Positions 24,260 through 32,322 of a stretch of DNA of 64,000 nt are shown one piece after another. The notes under the pieces were generated by a model, which saw only the letters and a list, made by a program, of their open reading frames with translations, ran no database searches and was not told the origin of the DNA. Both the position numbers and the translations under genes were made by a program. The DNA is from Actinokineospora iranica (lineage in GTDB: Bacteria > Actinomycetota > Actinomycetes > Mycobacteriales > Pseudonocardiaceae), in assembly GCF_900101685.1 (NCBI RefSeq), contig NZ_FMZZ01000011.1:117855-181854 (forward strand). The letters are read 5' to 3'. Numbering within the stretch: the stretch's first letter is position 1; the number at the start of each line of letters is the position of its first letter.

Positions 24260-25290
24260 GGGGAATCGCCGCGCCGCTGGTCAAGCTGGGCCTGTTCATG
24301 GTGCTCACGGTCGCCGCGACCGGGGTGCTGGCCGTCAGCGTCGCCAACGTCGACCTCAGCGCCACGAACACCTACACCGCGCGGTTCTCCGACGCCACGC
24401 TGCTGCTGCCCGGCGACGACGTGCGGATCGCGGGGGTGCGGGTCGGGCAGGTGGAGGAGGTCTCGGTCGCCGACCGCAAGCACGCGCAGGTCCGCTTCTC
24501 CGTCGCCGCGGACCGCGCGCTGCCCGCGTCGGTGACCGCGCAGATCAAGTTCCGCAACCTGGTCGGCCAGCGGTACGTCGCGCTCGGCCAGGGCGCGGGC
24601 TACGACCCGAACGCCGTGCTGGAGCCGGGCGGGACGATCCCGCTGGAGCGCACCCGGCCCGCGCTGGACCTGACCGAGCTGTTCAACGGGTTCAAGCCGC
24701 TGTTCCAAGCCCTCTCGCCCGACGACGTGAACAAGCTGTCCTACGAGATCATCCAGGTCTTGCAGGGCGAGGGCGGCACCGTGGAGACGCTGCTCGCGCA
24801 CACCGCGTCGCTGACCACCACCCTCGCCGACAAGGACGCGGTGATCGGCGAGGTGATCGGCAACCTCAACGGCGTGCTCAGCACCGTCAACGCCCGCGGC
24901 GAGCAGCTCTCGCAGCTGGTGGTGCGGCTTCAGCGGCTCGTCAGCGGCCTCGCCGAGGACCGCGCGCCGATCGGGGACGCCGTCGACGCGCTCGGCGGGC
25001 TGGCCACGACGACCTCCGGCCTGCTCGAAGAGGCCCGCGAGCCGCTCAAGCAGGACATCGCCGCGCTGGGCGGGCTGACGGACACCCTCAACGACCACGA
25101 GGAACTGGTGGAGCACTTCATCCAGTTCCTGCCCGAGAAGACCACCGCGTTGACCCGCACGGTCGGCTACGGCTCCTGGTTCAACTTCTATCTGTGCGAG
25201 GCGACCGGCGAGGTCGGCATCCCCGGGCTGATCACCACGCCGGTCGAGATCCCGCTGCTGCCCGCGAGCCAGGAGAGGTGCCGGGCATGA
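24256..25290 (+). CDS. mceB: MceB-type substrate-binding protein
   Basis: A 344-residue MCE protein with an N-terminal membrane anchor (about 9-28), an MCE domain (about 35-115: GDDVRIAGVRVGQVEEVSV, KFRNLVGQRYVALGQG) and a helical C-terminal half. The GTG start overlaps the mceA stop and has GGAGGTG upstream. It should form one position of the MceA-F hetero-hexamer. Confidence 0.9.
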   Translation: MRGIAAPLVKLGLFMVLTVAATGVLAVSVANVDLSATNTYTARFSDATLLLPGDDVRIAGVRVGQVEEVSVADRKHAQVRFSVAADRALPASVTAQIKFRNLVGQRYVALGQGAGYDPNAVLEPGGTIPLERTRPALDLTELFNGFKPLFQALSPDDVNKLSYEIIQVLQGEGGTVETLLAHTASLTTTLADKDAVIGEVIGNLNGVLSTVNARGEQLSQLVVRLQRLVSGLAEDRAPIGDAVDALGGLATTTSGLLEEAREPLKQDIAALGGLTDTLNDHEELVEHFIQFLPEKTTALTRTVGYGSWFNFYLCEATGEVGIPGLITTPVEIPLLPASQERCRA

Positions 25291-26279
25291 AGCCGTTCAG
25301 CTCCCGCGACCCGATCCCTATCGGGATCGTCACCGTCCTGACGATCGCCCTCGCGCTGGTCGCCGCGGTCAACTCCGACGACCTGCCGATCATCGGCGGC
25401 GGCACCACCTACAGCGCCGAGTTCAGCGAGGCGGCGGGCATCGCGCCGGACGACGAGGTCCGCATCGCGGGCATCAAGGTCGGCGCGGTGTCGGATATAG
25501 ACCTGGACCGGGACAAGGTGGTGGTCCGGTTCAAGGTCAAGGACGCGTGGGTGGGCGACCGGACCCGGGCCGAGATCAAGATCAAGACCCTGCTGGGGCA
25601 GAAGTACCTGGCGCTGGAGCCCGACGGCTCCGCCGTGCTCGACCCGGCCGTCCGCATCCCGCGCGAGCGCACCGCGGCCCCCTACGACGTGCTGGAGGCC
25701 TTCCGCGGCCTGGCCGAGACGGTGGACGAGGTCGACACCGCACAGCTCGCCGAGAGCTTCAAGGTCATCTCGCGGACCTTCGCCGACACCCCCGACGAGG
25801 TGCGCGGCGCGCTCAACGGCCTCCAGTCGCTCTCGCGCACGATCTCTTCGCGCGACCAGGAACTGGCCACGCTGCTGGACAACACCAAGCAGATCAGCAA
25901 GACCCTCGCGGATCGCGACGCCGAGGTCGCCCGGCTGCTCTCCGACGGCAACCTCTTGCTGGCCGAGCTCAACAACCGCAAGCAGGCGATCTCCGCGCTG
26001 CTCACCGGCACGCGGGACCTGTCGAGGGAGTTGCAGGGGCTCGTCGCGGACAACAACACCCAGCTCGGACCGGTCCTGGCCAGTCTCGACCAGCTCACCG
26101 CGATGCTCCAGCGCAACCAGGACTCGCTGGCGGAGGGCATCAGGAAGTTCGCCCCGTTCGCCCGGCAGTTCAACAACGCGCTCGGCACCGGCCGCTGGTT
26201 CGACGCCTACGTCTGCGGCCTGCTCCCGCCCGCCCTCGGCCCGCTCAACCAGCCCGGCTGCTTGGGGGACCCGTCATGA
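25287..26279 (+). CDS. mceC: MceC-type substrate-binding protein
   Basis: A 330-residue MCE protein: hydrophobic anchor (about 11-28), MCE domain (about 36-115, with DDEVRIAGIKVGAVSDIDL and KTLLGQKYLALEPDG), then a long coiled-coil-like region and a short end with GRWFDAYVCGLLPP. ATG overlaps mceB by 4 bases with AGGAGAGG upstream. Confidence 0.9.
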   Translation: MKPFSSRDPIPIGIVTVLTIALALVAAVNSDDLPIIGGGTTYSAEFSEAAGIAPDDEVRIAGIKVGAVSDIDLDRDKVVVRFKVKDAWVGDRTRAEIKIKTLLGQKYLALEPDGSAVLDPAVRIPRERTAAPYDVLEAFRGLAETVDEVDTAQLAESFKVISRTFADTPDEVRGALNGLQSLSRTISSRDQELATLLDNTKQISKTLADRDAEVARLLSDGNLLLAELNNRKQAISALLTGTRDLSRELQGLVADNNTQLGPVLASLDQLTAMLQRNQDSLAEGIRKFAPFARQFNNALGTGRWFDAYVCGLLPPALGPLNQPGCLGDPS

Positions 26280-27478
26280 GTGGTGCCTTCGCGACCAAGC
26301 CGCGCCGGGACCTGGCCCGGGCCGCCGCCATCGTGTGCGTGCTCGGCCTGGTGCTCGCCACGGCCCTGTGGTGGCTGCTGCGCGAGCCCAACGCCAAGCG
26401 CTACACCGCCGTGTTCACCGGGGTCGTCGGCCTCTACGCGGACAACGACGTGCGCGTCCTCGGCGTCAAGGTCGGCGCGGTCGACCGCGTCACCCCGCGC
26501 GGGGACGTGGTCGAGGTCGAGTTGCTGGTCGACCGGACCGTCGAGGTGCCAGCCGACGCGCAGGCGGTGATCGTCGCGCCGTCGCTGGTGTCCGACCGGT
26601 ACGTGCAGCTCGCACCCGCCCACACCGGCGGCGAGGTCATGCGGGCGGGCACGGTCATCCCGCGCGAGCGCACCGCGACCCCGCTGGAGGTGGACGACCT
26701 CTACGCGAGCCTGAACCGGGTCAGCACCGATCTCGGCCCCAACGGCGCGAACCAGGACGGGGCGCTGTCGGACCTGCTCGACACCCTCGCGAAGAACCTG
26801 GACGGCAACGGCCAGGCCATCAACGACACCGTCACCCAGCTCGGCAAGCTCAGCGGCACCCTGTCCGGCAACTCCGACGACCTGTTCGCCACCGTCCGGA
26901 ACCTGCAGGAGTTCACCAGCACGCTCGCCGCGAGCGACGACCAGGTGCGCCGGTTCAACGAGCAGCTGGCCGAGGCGGCGAAGTTCCTCGCGGGCGAGCG
27001 CGGCAACCTCTCCGCGACGGTCAACCAGCTCAGCGTGGCGCTGGGCCAGGTCCAGGGATTCATCAACGACAACCGGGGCCGGATCAAGTCCAATATGGAC
27101 AAGCTGGCCGCGGTGACCCAGGTGCTGGTCGAGCAGCGCGCCGCGCTCGCCGAGACGCTCGACGTCGCGCCGCTTGCGCTGAGCAACGTGGTCAACAGCT
27201 ACAACGCCGCCTCCGGCACGCTCGACGCGCGGGCCAACCTCAACGAGCTGGCCCAGCCGCCGATCGTGACGGTGTGCAAGCTCGTCCGGCAGGGCACGAC
27301 CGCCCCGCTGCCGCCCACGCTGGCCGACCTCTGCGACCGGCTCGCGCCGGTCGTGCGGGGCCTGGTGCCGCTGGAGTCGCCAGCGCAGGTCATCGACGGC
27401 CTGCGGAACGGGAAGCTGCCGAGCCTGCCGCTGCCGTTGGCCGGTCAGGTCTACGCGTCGCAGGGAGGTGGCCGGTGA
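26276..27478 (+). CDS. mceD: MceD-type substrate-binding protein
   Basis: A 400-residue MCE protein: anchor (about 16-34), MCE domain (about 41-120, with LYADNDVRVLGVKVGAVD and SLVSDRYVQLAP) and a long helical region up to about residue 310. It overlaps mceC by 4 bases and mceE by one base. The gene was placed fourth from its position; sequence features alone do not separate the C and D types securely. Confidence 0.9.
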   Translation: MSGAFATKPRRDLARAAAIVCVLGLVLATALWWLLREPNAKRYTAVFTGVVGLYADNDVRVLGVKVGAVDRVTPRGDVVEVELLVDRTVEVPADAQAVIVAPSLVSDRYVQLAPAHTGGEVMRAGTVIPRERTATPLEVDDLYASLNRVSTDLGPNGANQDGALSDLLDTLAKNLDGNGQAINDTVTQLGKLSGTLSGNSDDLFATVRNLQEFTSTLAASDDQVRRFNEQLAEAAKFLAGERGNLSATVNQLSVALGQVQGFINDNRGRIKSNMDKLAAVTQVLVEQRAALAETLDVAPLALSNVVNSYNAASGTLDARANLNELAQPPIVTVCKLVRQGTTAPLPPTLADLCDRLAPVVRGLVPLESPAQVIDGLRNGKLPSLPLPLAGQVYASQGGGR

Positions 27479-28680
27479 TGGCCCGCACCCGGCTTGCCGC
27501 TCTTATCGCTGCCAGTCTTATCGCCGCCAGCGCTCTTACGCTGTCCGGCTGCGGGTTCACCGGCATCTACGACCTGCCGTTGCCCGGCGGGGCCGATCTC
27601 GGAGACCGGCCGTACTCGGTGAAGGTCCAGTTCCGCGACGTGCTCGACCTCGTGCCGCAGTCCGGGGTGAAGGTCAACGAGGTCACCGTGGGCCGCGTCG
27701 ACGCCATCGGGCTGGCCGCCGATGGCTGGACCGCGGAGGTGACCGTCCTGGTCAACGCGGGCGTCGAGCTGCCCGCAAATGCTTTCGCCAAGGTCCGGCA
27801 GTCCAGCCTGCTGGGGGAGAAGTACGTCGAGCTGAGCCCGCCGCCCGCCGGTCAGGCCGAGGGCAGGCTCACCGACGGCGCGCTGATCCCGATCGACCGC
27901 ACCAACCGCAACACCGAGGTCGAGGAAGTCCTCGGCGCGCTGTCCCTGCTGCTCAACGGCGGCGGGGTGGAGCAGCTGCGGAGCATCACCCGCGAGCTGA
28001 CCGCGGCCACCGAGGGCCGGGAGACCGATATCCGGGCCCTGCTGGACAACGTGAACACCATGGCCACGACCCTGGACGAGGGCAAAGCCGACATCACCCG
28101 GGCCCTCGACGGCCTCAACCGGCTCGCCAGCACCCTCAACGACCAGCGGGACGAGATCGCGGGCGTGGTGGACGGCATCGGTCCCGGCCTCAAGGTGCTC
28201 GCCGACCAGCGCAGGCAGTTGGTGACCATGCTGCAAAGCCTCGACGCGCTTTCCGGCGTCGCGGTAGACACGGTTAACCGGAGTCAGGAAGACCTGGTGG
28301 CAGACCTCAAGGCGCTCGCCCCGATGCTGCGAAAGCTCGGTGAGGCGGGGGAGAGCCTGCCCAAGTCGCTGGAGCTGCTGGTCACCTTCCCGTTCACCGA
28401 CGAGGCGGTAAAAGGCGCCAAGGGCGACTACTTCAACATCTACGCCAAGCTCGACCTGAACCTGCGAACCGTCGTGGACAATCTGTCCCGCAGCAGGCAG
28501 AACCCGCTCCAGGACGTCCCGATCATCGGCGACGCCACCGGCGGCCAGGACGGGCCGCCGAGCACCGCGCCGCTGCCGCTGCCCGCGCTCGACCCGCCCG
28601 CCGCCCCGCGGACAGGTTCCGCTGGTCCGCTGTCGGGCTTGGACGGCATCGTCGACGTGCTCTTGGGAGGCGGCGCCTGA
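27478..28680 (+). CDS. mceE: MceE-type lipoprotein of the Mce system
   Basis: A 400-residue MCE protein exported as a lipoprotein: a signal peptide ends in the lipobox LSGC (residues 22-25), as is usual for the fifth gene of mce operons. The MCE domain (about 43-120) includes SGVKVNEVTVGRVDAIGL and SSLLGEKYVELSPPP. A helical region and a Pro-rich tail follow. ATG 27478 is preferred over GTG 27475 for distance to GGGAGG. The lipid anchor would fix the complex to the membrane. Confidence 0.92.
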   Translation: MARTRLAALIAASLIAASALTLSGCGFTGIYDLPLPGGADLGDRPYSVKVQFRDVLDLVPQSGVKVNEVTVGRVDAIGLAADGWTAEVTVLVNAGVELPANAFAKVRQSSLLGEKYVELSPPPAGQAEGRLTDGALIPIDRTNRNTEVEEVLGALSLLLNGGGVEQLRSITRELTAATEGRETDIRALLDNVNTMATTLDEGKADITRALDGLNRLASTLNDQRDEIAGVVDGIGPGLKVLADQRRQLVTMLQSLDALSGVAVDTVNRSQEDLVADLKALAPMLRKLGEAGESLPKSLELLVTFPFTDEAVKGAKGDYFNIYAKLDLNLRTVVDNLSRSRQNPLQDVPIIGDATGGQDGPPSTAPLPLPALDPPAAPRTGSAGPLSGLDGIVDVLLGGGA

Positions 28681-29939
28681 TGCTCACCCAGCGAGTCCGC
28701 CGCCAGCTGATCGCGTTCCTGGTGATCGCCGTCGTCACGGTCGGCTACGCGGCCGTCCGGTTCACCGACCTCGGCCGCGCGTTCGGCGCGGACGGCTACC
28801 GGGTGACGCTGCGGCTGGTCGAGTCCGGCGGCATCTTCACCAACGCCGAGGTCACCTACCGCGGCGTGAACGTCGGCCGGGTCGGCGAGATCCGGCTGAC
28901 CCGCGCGGGCATGGACGTCGACCTCGACATCGACCCGGCCGCGCCCGCCATCCCCGCCGACCTCGACGCCGTGGTCGCCAACCGGTCCGCGGTCGGCGAG
29001 CAGTTCGTGGACCTGCGCCCCCGTGCCGACGGCGGCCCCACCCTTACCGAGGGCTCGGTAATCCCCGCCGACCGCACTAAGACCCCGGTGAGCACCGACG
29101 CGGTAATCCGCGATCTGGACGCTCTCGCCAACTCGGTCCCGACCGAATCCCTGCGCACCGTCGTGGATGAGCTGGACAAGGCCTTCTCCGGGACCGGCCC
29201 GGACCTCCAGGCCCTGCTCGACACCACCGGCGAGTTCACCAAGGCCGCCCGCGACAACCTGCCGCAGACCATCAGACTGATCGAGGACGGCGGCGTGGTG
29301 CTCGACACCCAGGCCGCCCAGGCGGGCAACATCACCTCGTTCGCTGGCGACCTCCGGCTGCTCGCCGAGCAGCTGCGCGGCTCGGACCAGGACATCCGGA
29401 CCCTCATCGCGGCCACCCCCGGAGCGGCCGACGCGGTGACCGGCCTGCTGCGCGAGTCCGGCCAGGGCCTCGGCGTGGTGCTGGCGAACCTGCTGACCAC
29501 GTCGAACATCCTGCTGGCCCGCACCGACGGCCTCGAAATGGCGCTGGTGGCCTACCCGGTCCTGGCCGTCGGCCCGAAGACCGTCGTCCCCGGCGACGGC
29601 ACCGCGCACCTGGGCCTCGCGCTGAACCTGTTCGACCCGCCCGCCTGCACCAAGGGCTACGAGGGCACACCCCGCCGCGACGGCGACGAGACCGACCCGG
29701 CCCCGGTGAACGAGAAGGCCTACTGCGCGGAGCCGGTCGGCAGCCCGATCAACGTCCGCGGCTCCCAGAACGCCCCGGTCGGCGGCAGACCGGTCGAGCC
29801 GACGCCCGAGGACCTGGCCGCGGCCCAGAGCCGCCCCCAGGAGCAACTGGCTGATCTCGCGGGCGTGCCCGGCACCCTCGGCGGCCCCGGTGTCACCGGT
29901 GGCGCCAGCCTCGCGGACCTGCTCGGCTTACCCCGCTGA
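28680..29939 (+). CDS. mceF: MceF-type substrate-binding protein
   Basis: A 419-residue MCE protein: membrane anchor (about 9-27), MCE domain (about 36-118, with NAEVTYRGVNVGRVGEIRL and SAVGEQFVDLRP), helical region and a disordered end rich in Pro, Gly and Ala. It shares one base with mceE (TGATG). It closes the six-gene mce set. Confidence 0.9.
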   Translation: MLTQRVRRQLIAFLVIAVVTVGYAAVRFTDLGRAFGADGYRVTLRLVESGGIFTNAEVTYRGVNVGRVGEIRLTRAGMDVDLDIDPAAPAIPADLDAVVANRSAVGEQFVDLRPRADGGPTLTEGSVIPADRTKTPVSTDAVIRDLDALANSVPTESLRTVVDELDKAFSGTGPDLQALLDTTGEFTKAARDNLPQTIRLIEDGGVVLDTQAAQAGNITSFAGDLRLLAEQLRGSDQDIRTLIAATPGAADAVTGLLRESGQGLGVVLANLLTTSNILLARTDGLEMALVAYPVLAVGPKTVVPGDGTAHLGLALNLFDPPACTKGYEGTPRRDGDETDPAPVNEKAYCAEPVGSPINVRGSQNAPVGGRPVEPTPEDLAAAQSRPQEQLADLAGVPGTLGGPGVTGGASLADLLGLPR

Positions 29940-29984
29940 CCGGCAAACACGCACCTGACTGCGCACGGTCTACCCTGGAGCGCC

Positions 29985-30845
29985 ATGACCACCACGGACA
30001 CTGAAGAGCCACCGGAGTCTTCGGTGACCCCGCCGGGCCCCGCCGACAGCCCAGACGCCACCGACGGCGCCAAGGGCGCCGCCGATGAAGGCACTCGCGG
30101 TGTCGATGGGACCGGTGGCGCGGAGAGTGCTGTTGGTGCGGATGGCGCCGAGGACAATGTCGGTGCCGATAGCGCTGGTCGTGCCGACGAGACCGGCGGG
30201 GCCGAGAGCGCTGCCAGCGACGCAGGCGACACCAGCGGCGGCGATAGCGCTGACAGCGCGAACGGGGCCGGGCGCGCTGAAGCGGGCAACGGCGACGATG
30301 GCGGCGACGCCGGTGGTGTCGCGGGCAAGCGCCCGGGGCCGAATCCGTTCGTGGTGGCGGCGCTGGTGCTGGCGGTCGCCGCCGGGGGGCTCGCGGCGTG
30401 GTTCGGCGTCGCCTGGGCGCGGGCGGCGGGGAACGAGGACTTGGAGTTGGCCCGGCTGCGGGACGAGGTCGCCCGGGTCGCCAGCGCGGGCATCGTGACC
30501 TTCAACAGCCTCGACTTCCACAAGGTCGACGAGGACTTCGACCGCTGGGCCGCCACCGCCACCGGCCCCCTGCTGGACGAGGTGAACAGCCGCCGCGCGG
30601 CCACCAAGACCACCATCGAGCAGGCCAAGACGGTCACCACGGCCACCGTCCTCAAGACCGCCGTCATCAACCTCGAAAAGAGCGAGGGCAAGGCCGAGGT
30701 CATCGCCGCGATCCGGATCGACGTGGCCCCCGAGGGCAAGCCCGCCTACCAGAAGTTCCAGCGCATCCGGGGCTCCCTGGACCGCACGGACACCGGATGG
30801 AAGCTCAGCGGGCTCGGTTATGTGCCCTTCACGCCCGCCGGATAG
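29985..30845 (+). CDS. Mce-associated membrane protein 1
   Basis: A 286-residue protein: a disordered Ala/Gly/Asp/Glu-rich N-terminus (about 1-115), one membrane segment (about 120-143) and an external domain with RLRDEVARVASAGIVTFNSLDF and an NTF2-like end, the layout of Mce-associated proteins that support complex stability. The N-terminal 115 residues use more A/T-ending codons than the rest, suggesting relaxed constraint or repeat expansion. TACCCT (29971-29976) lies 8 bases before the ATG, so the associated genes may have their own promoter. Confidence 0.82.
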   Translation: MTTTDTEEPPESSVTPPGPADSPDATDGAKGAADEGTRGVDGTGGAESAVGADGAEDNVGADSAGRADETGGAESAASDAGDTSGGDSADSANGAGRAEAGNGDDGGDAGGVAGKRPGPNPFVVAALVLAVAAGGLAAWFGVAWARAAGNEDLELARLRDEVARVASAGIVTFNSLDFHKVDEDFDRWAATATGPLLDEVNSRRAATKTTIEQAKTVTTATVLKTAVINLEKSEGKAEVIAAIRIDVAPEGKPAYQKFQRIRGSLDRTDTGWKLSGLGYVPFTPAG

Positions 30846-30861
30846 CCGAGAGGACCCCGCA

Positions 30862-31989
30862 GTGCCCACGCCCCCGCCCCGCCGCCGTCCGGCAGTTCAG
30901 CCCACCCGCCGCCCCAAGGTGGCAGGCCTGCGCAAGCCCACCGGCACCCCCGAGCCGACCGCGCCCACCATTGACGACAACCCCACCGACCAGGCAGGCG
31001 TCGACAAGACCGCCGCGGGCAAGTCCGGTGCGGGTAAGACCACCGGGTCGGGCAGCACCGCGAAGACCGGGCAAGCCGACACCGCCGAGAAGCCCGCGAA
31101 GGTCCCGCCCCGCCCCGGCCTCGCCGCTGCGGCCCCCGAGATCCCCGCGCCGCCGCGCCTGACGCCCCGGCCGACGCCGCGGCCGTCGCCCCGGCCCAAG
31201 CAGGCCGCCACGGCAGGCGTTCTCGGCGCGGACGCCACCGCGACCGTTCCCGACACCGCAGTCGGCGCAAAGCAGGACGCGGGTAAGCAGGAGGACGGCG
31301 CGGGCTCACGGCCCGCCGGTAAGCGCCGTGCCCAGGGCTCGGCCGTGCCGGAGTACATGAGCACCGTCGAGCGTGGCTCCGGCGGCCGCAGGCGCGCGGC
31401 GGAGGCGGAGCCGACCGCGGCCGAGACGGCCGCCCGGGCCCGGTCCCGGGGGTTCAACCTGGCCATCGCCCTGGGCGTGCTGGCGCTGGTCCTGGCGGGA
31501 GCCGCGTTCTGGTTCAAGGGCGAGGCGGACTCGCTCACCGCGGGGGCGGACGCGCGGAACCGGGCCGTCATCGACCCGGCGGCCACCAGTGAGATCACCG
31601 GCAAGCTGCGCGGGGCCGTGGAGAGCGCGCTGTCCTACAACCACACCGACCTCGAAGCCACCGCCAAGGCCGTCCGGGAGAGCCTCGCGGGCAAGGCGGT
31701 CTGCGAGTACGACAAGCTCTTCGGTCAGCTCAAGGATCTCGCCCCGCAGCAGAAGCTCGTCCTGACGACCAAGGTCCGCGAGATGGGCGTGCAGCGGCTT
31801 GAGGGCGACCAGGCCGACCTGTTGGTCTTCGTCGACCAGACGACGACGCGCACCGACCAGGACCAGACTTCGGCCAGCGGAGCCCAGTTCGGCATCCGCG
31901 CGGAGCGCCAGGACGGTGTCTGGAAGATCACCGAGTTCGACATGCTCAACCAGCCGCTGCCCGCGGGCAACGACCCGGCCACATGCTGA
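30862..31989 (+). CDS. Mce-associated membrane protein 2
   Basis: A 375-residue protein: a Pro/Ala/Lys-rich disordered cytoplasmic part (1-190), one membrane segment (about 195-213) and an external domain of about 150 residues. It contains SALSYNHTDLEATAKAVRESLAGKA and DLLVFVDQTTTRTDQ, typical of the Mce-associated family. The GTG start has GAGAGGA upstream and lies 16 bp after the previous gene. It is the last gene of the locus. Confidence 0.82.
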   Translation: MPTPPPRRRPAVQPTRRPKVAGLRKPTGTPEPTAPTIDDNPTDQAGVDKTAAGKSGAGKTTGSGSTAKTGQADTAEKPAKVPPRPGLAAAAPEIPAPPRLTPRPTPRPSPRPKQAATAGVLGADATATVPDTAVGAKQDAGKQEDGAGSRPAGKRRAQGSAVPEYMSTVERGSGGRRRAAEAEPTAAETAARARSRGFNLAIALGVLALVLAGAAFWFKGEADSLTAGADARNRAVIDPAATSEITGKLRGAVESALSYNHTDLEATAKAVRESLAGKAVCEYDKLFGQLKDLAPQQKLVLTTKVREMGVQRLEGDQADLLVFVDQTTTRTDQDQTSASGAQFGIRAERQDGVWKITEFDMLNQPLPAGNDPATC

Positions 31990-32322
31990 CTCCCGGTCGG
32001 CTAGCAGTTGTGTTTCCCCAGGTCAAGCGTAGGTTCGTGAGTGAGCGCACACTGCTGCAAAAGTGGACTGGTTGGCGTGGCATCTTGACTCAGCGACCGG
32101 GCGGGGTCACGCTGTAACCCAGCACGTACTGAGCGGGAGGACCGATTGAGCGGCGGGCCTCGACAGTCGCCCATTTAGTGGCTAGACTGCCCCTTTGCGC
32201 TGCCCACTTCCCGCACGCCCTTTGCCAAGAGCTAGGATGTTGGGCACCACGGCACCCTTGACAGGCGCGTTAACTCTTGCTAGCGCGGCTGTCAACCGCT
32301 CATAGTCCTGGAAGGACGCATC
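31990..32322 (+). other. rpoBC upstream region and leader
   Basis: 333 bp between the mce locus and rpoB without a coding frame. It holds the promoter at 32160-32188 and a leader of about 130 bases that ends in GGAAGGA before the TTG start of rpoB. No intrinsic terminator for the mce transcript was found. Confidence 0.5.
32160..32188 (+). promoter_or_regulatory. rpoBC promoter
   Basis: TCGACA (32160-32165), a 17-bp spacer and TAGACT (32183-32188) closely match the housekeeping consensus. Transcription would begin near 32195. Confidence 0.65.

Noticed and set aside
32084..32112. TTGACT plus TGTAAC upstream of rpoB as the main promoter
   Set aside because: The spacing is 22 bp; the pair at 32160-32188 has a 17-bp spacer and better hexamers.
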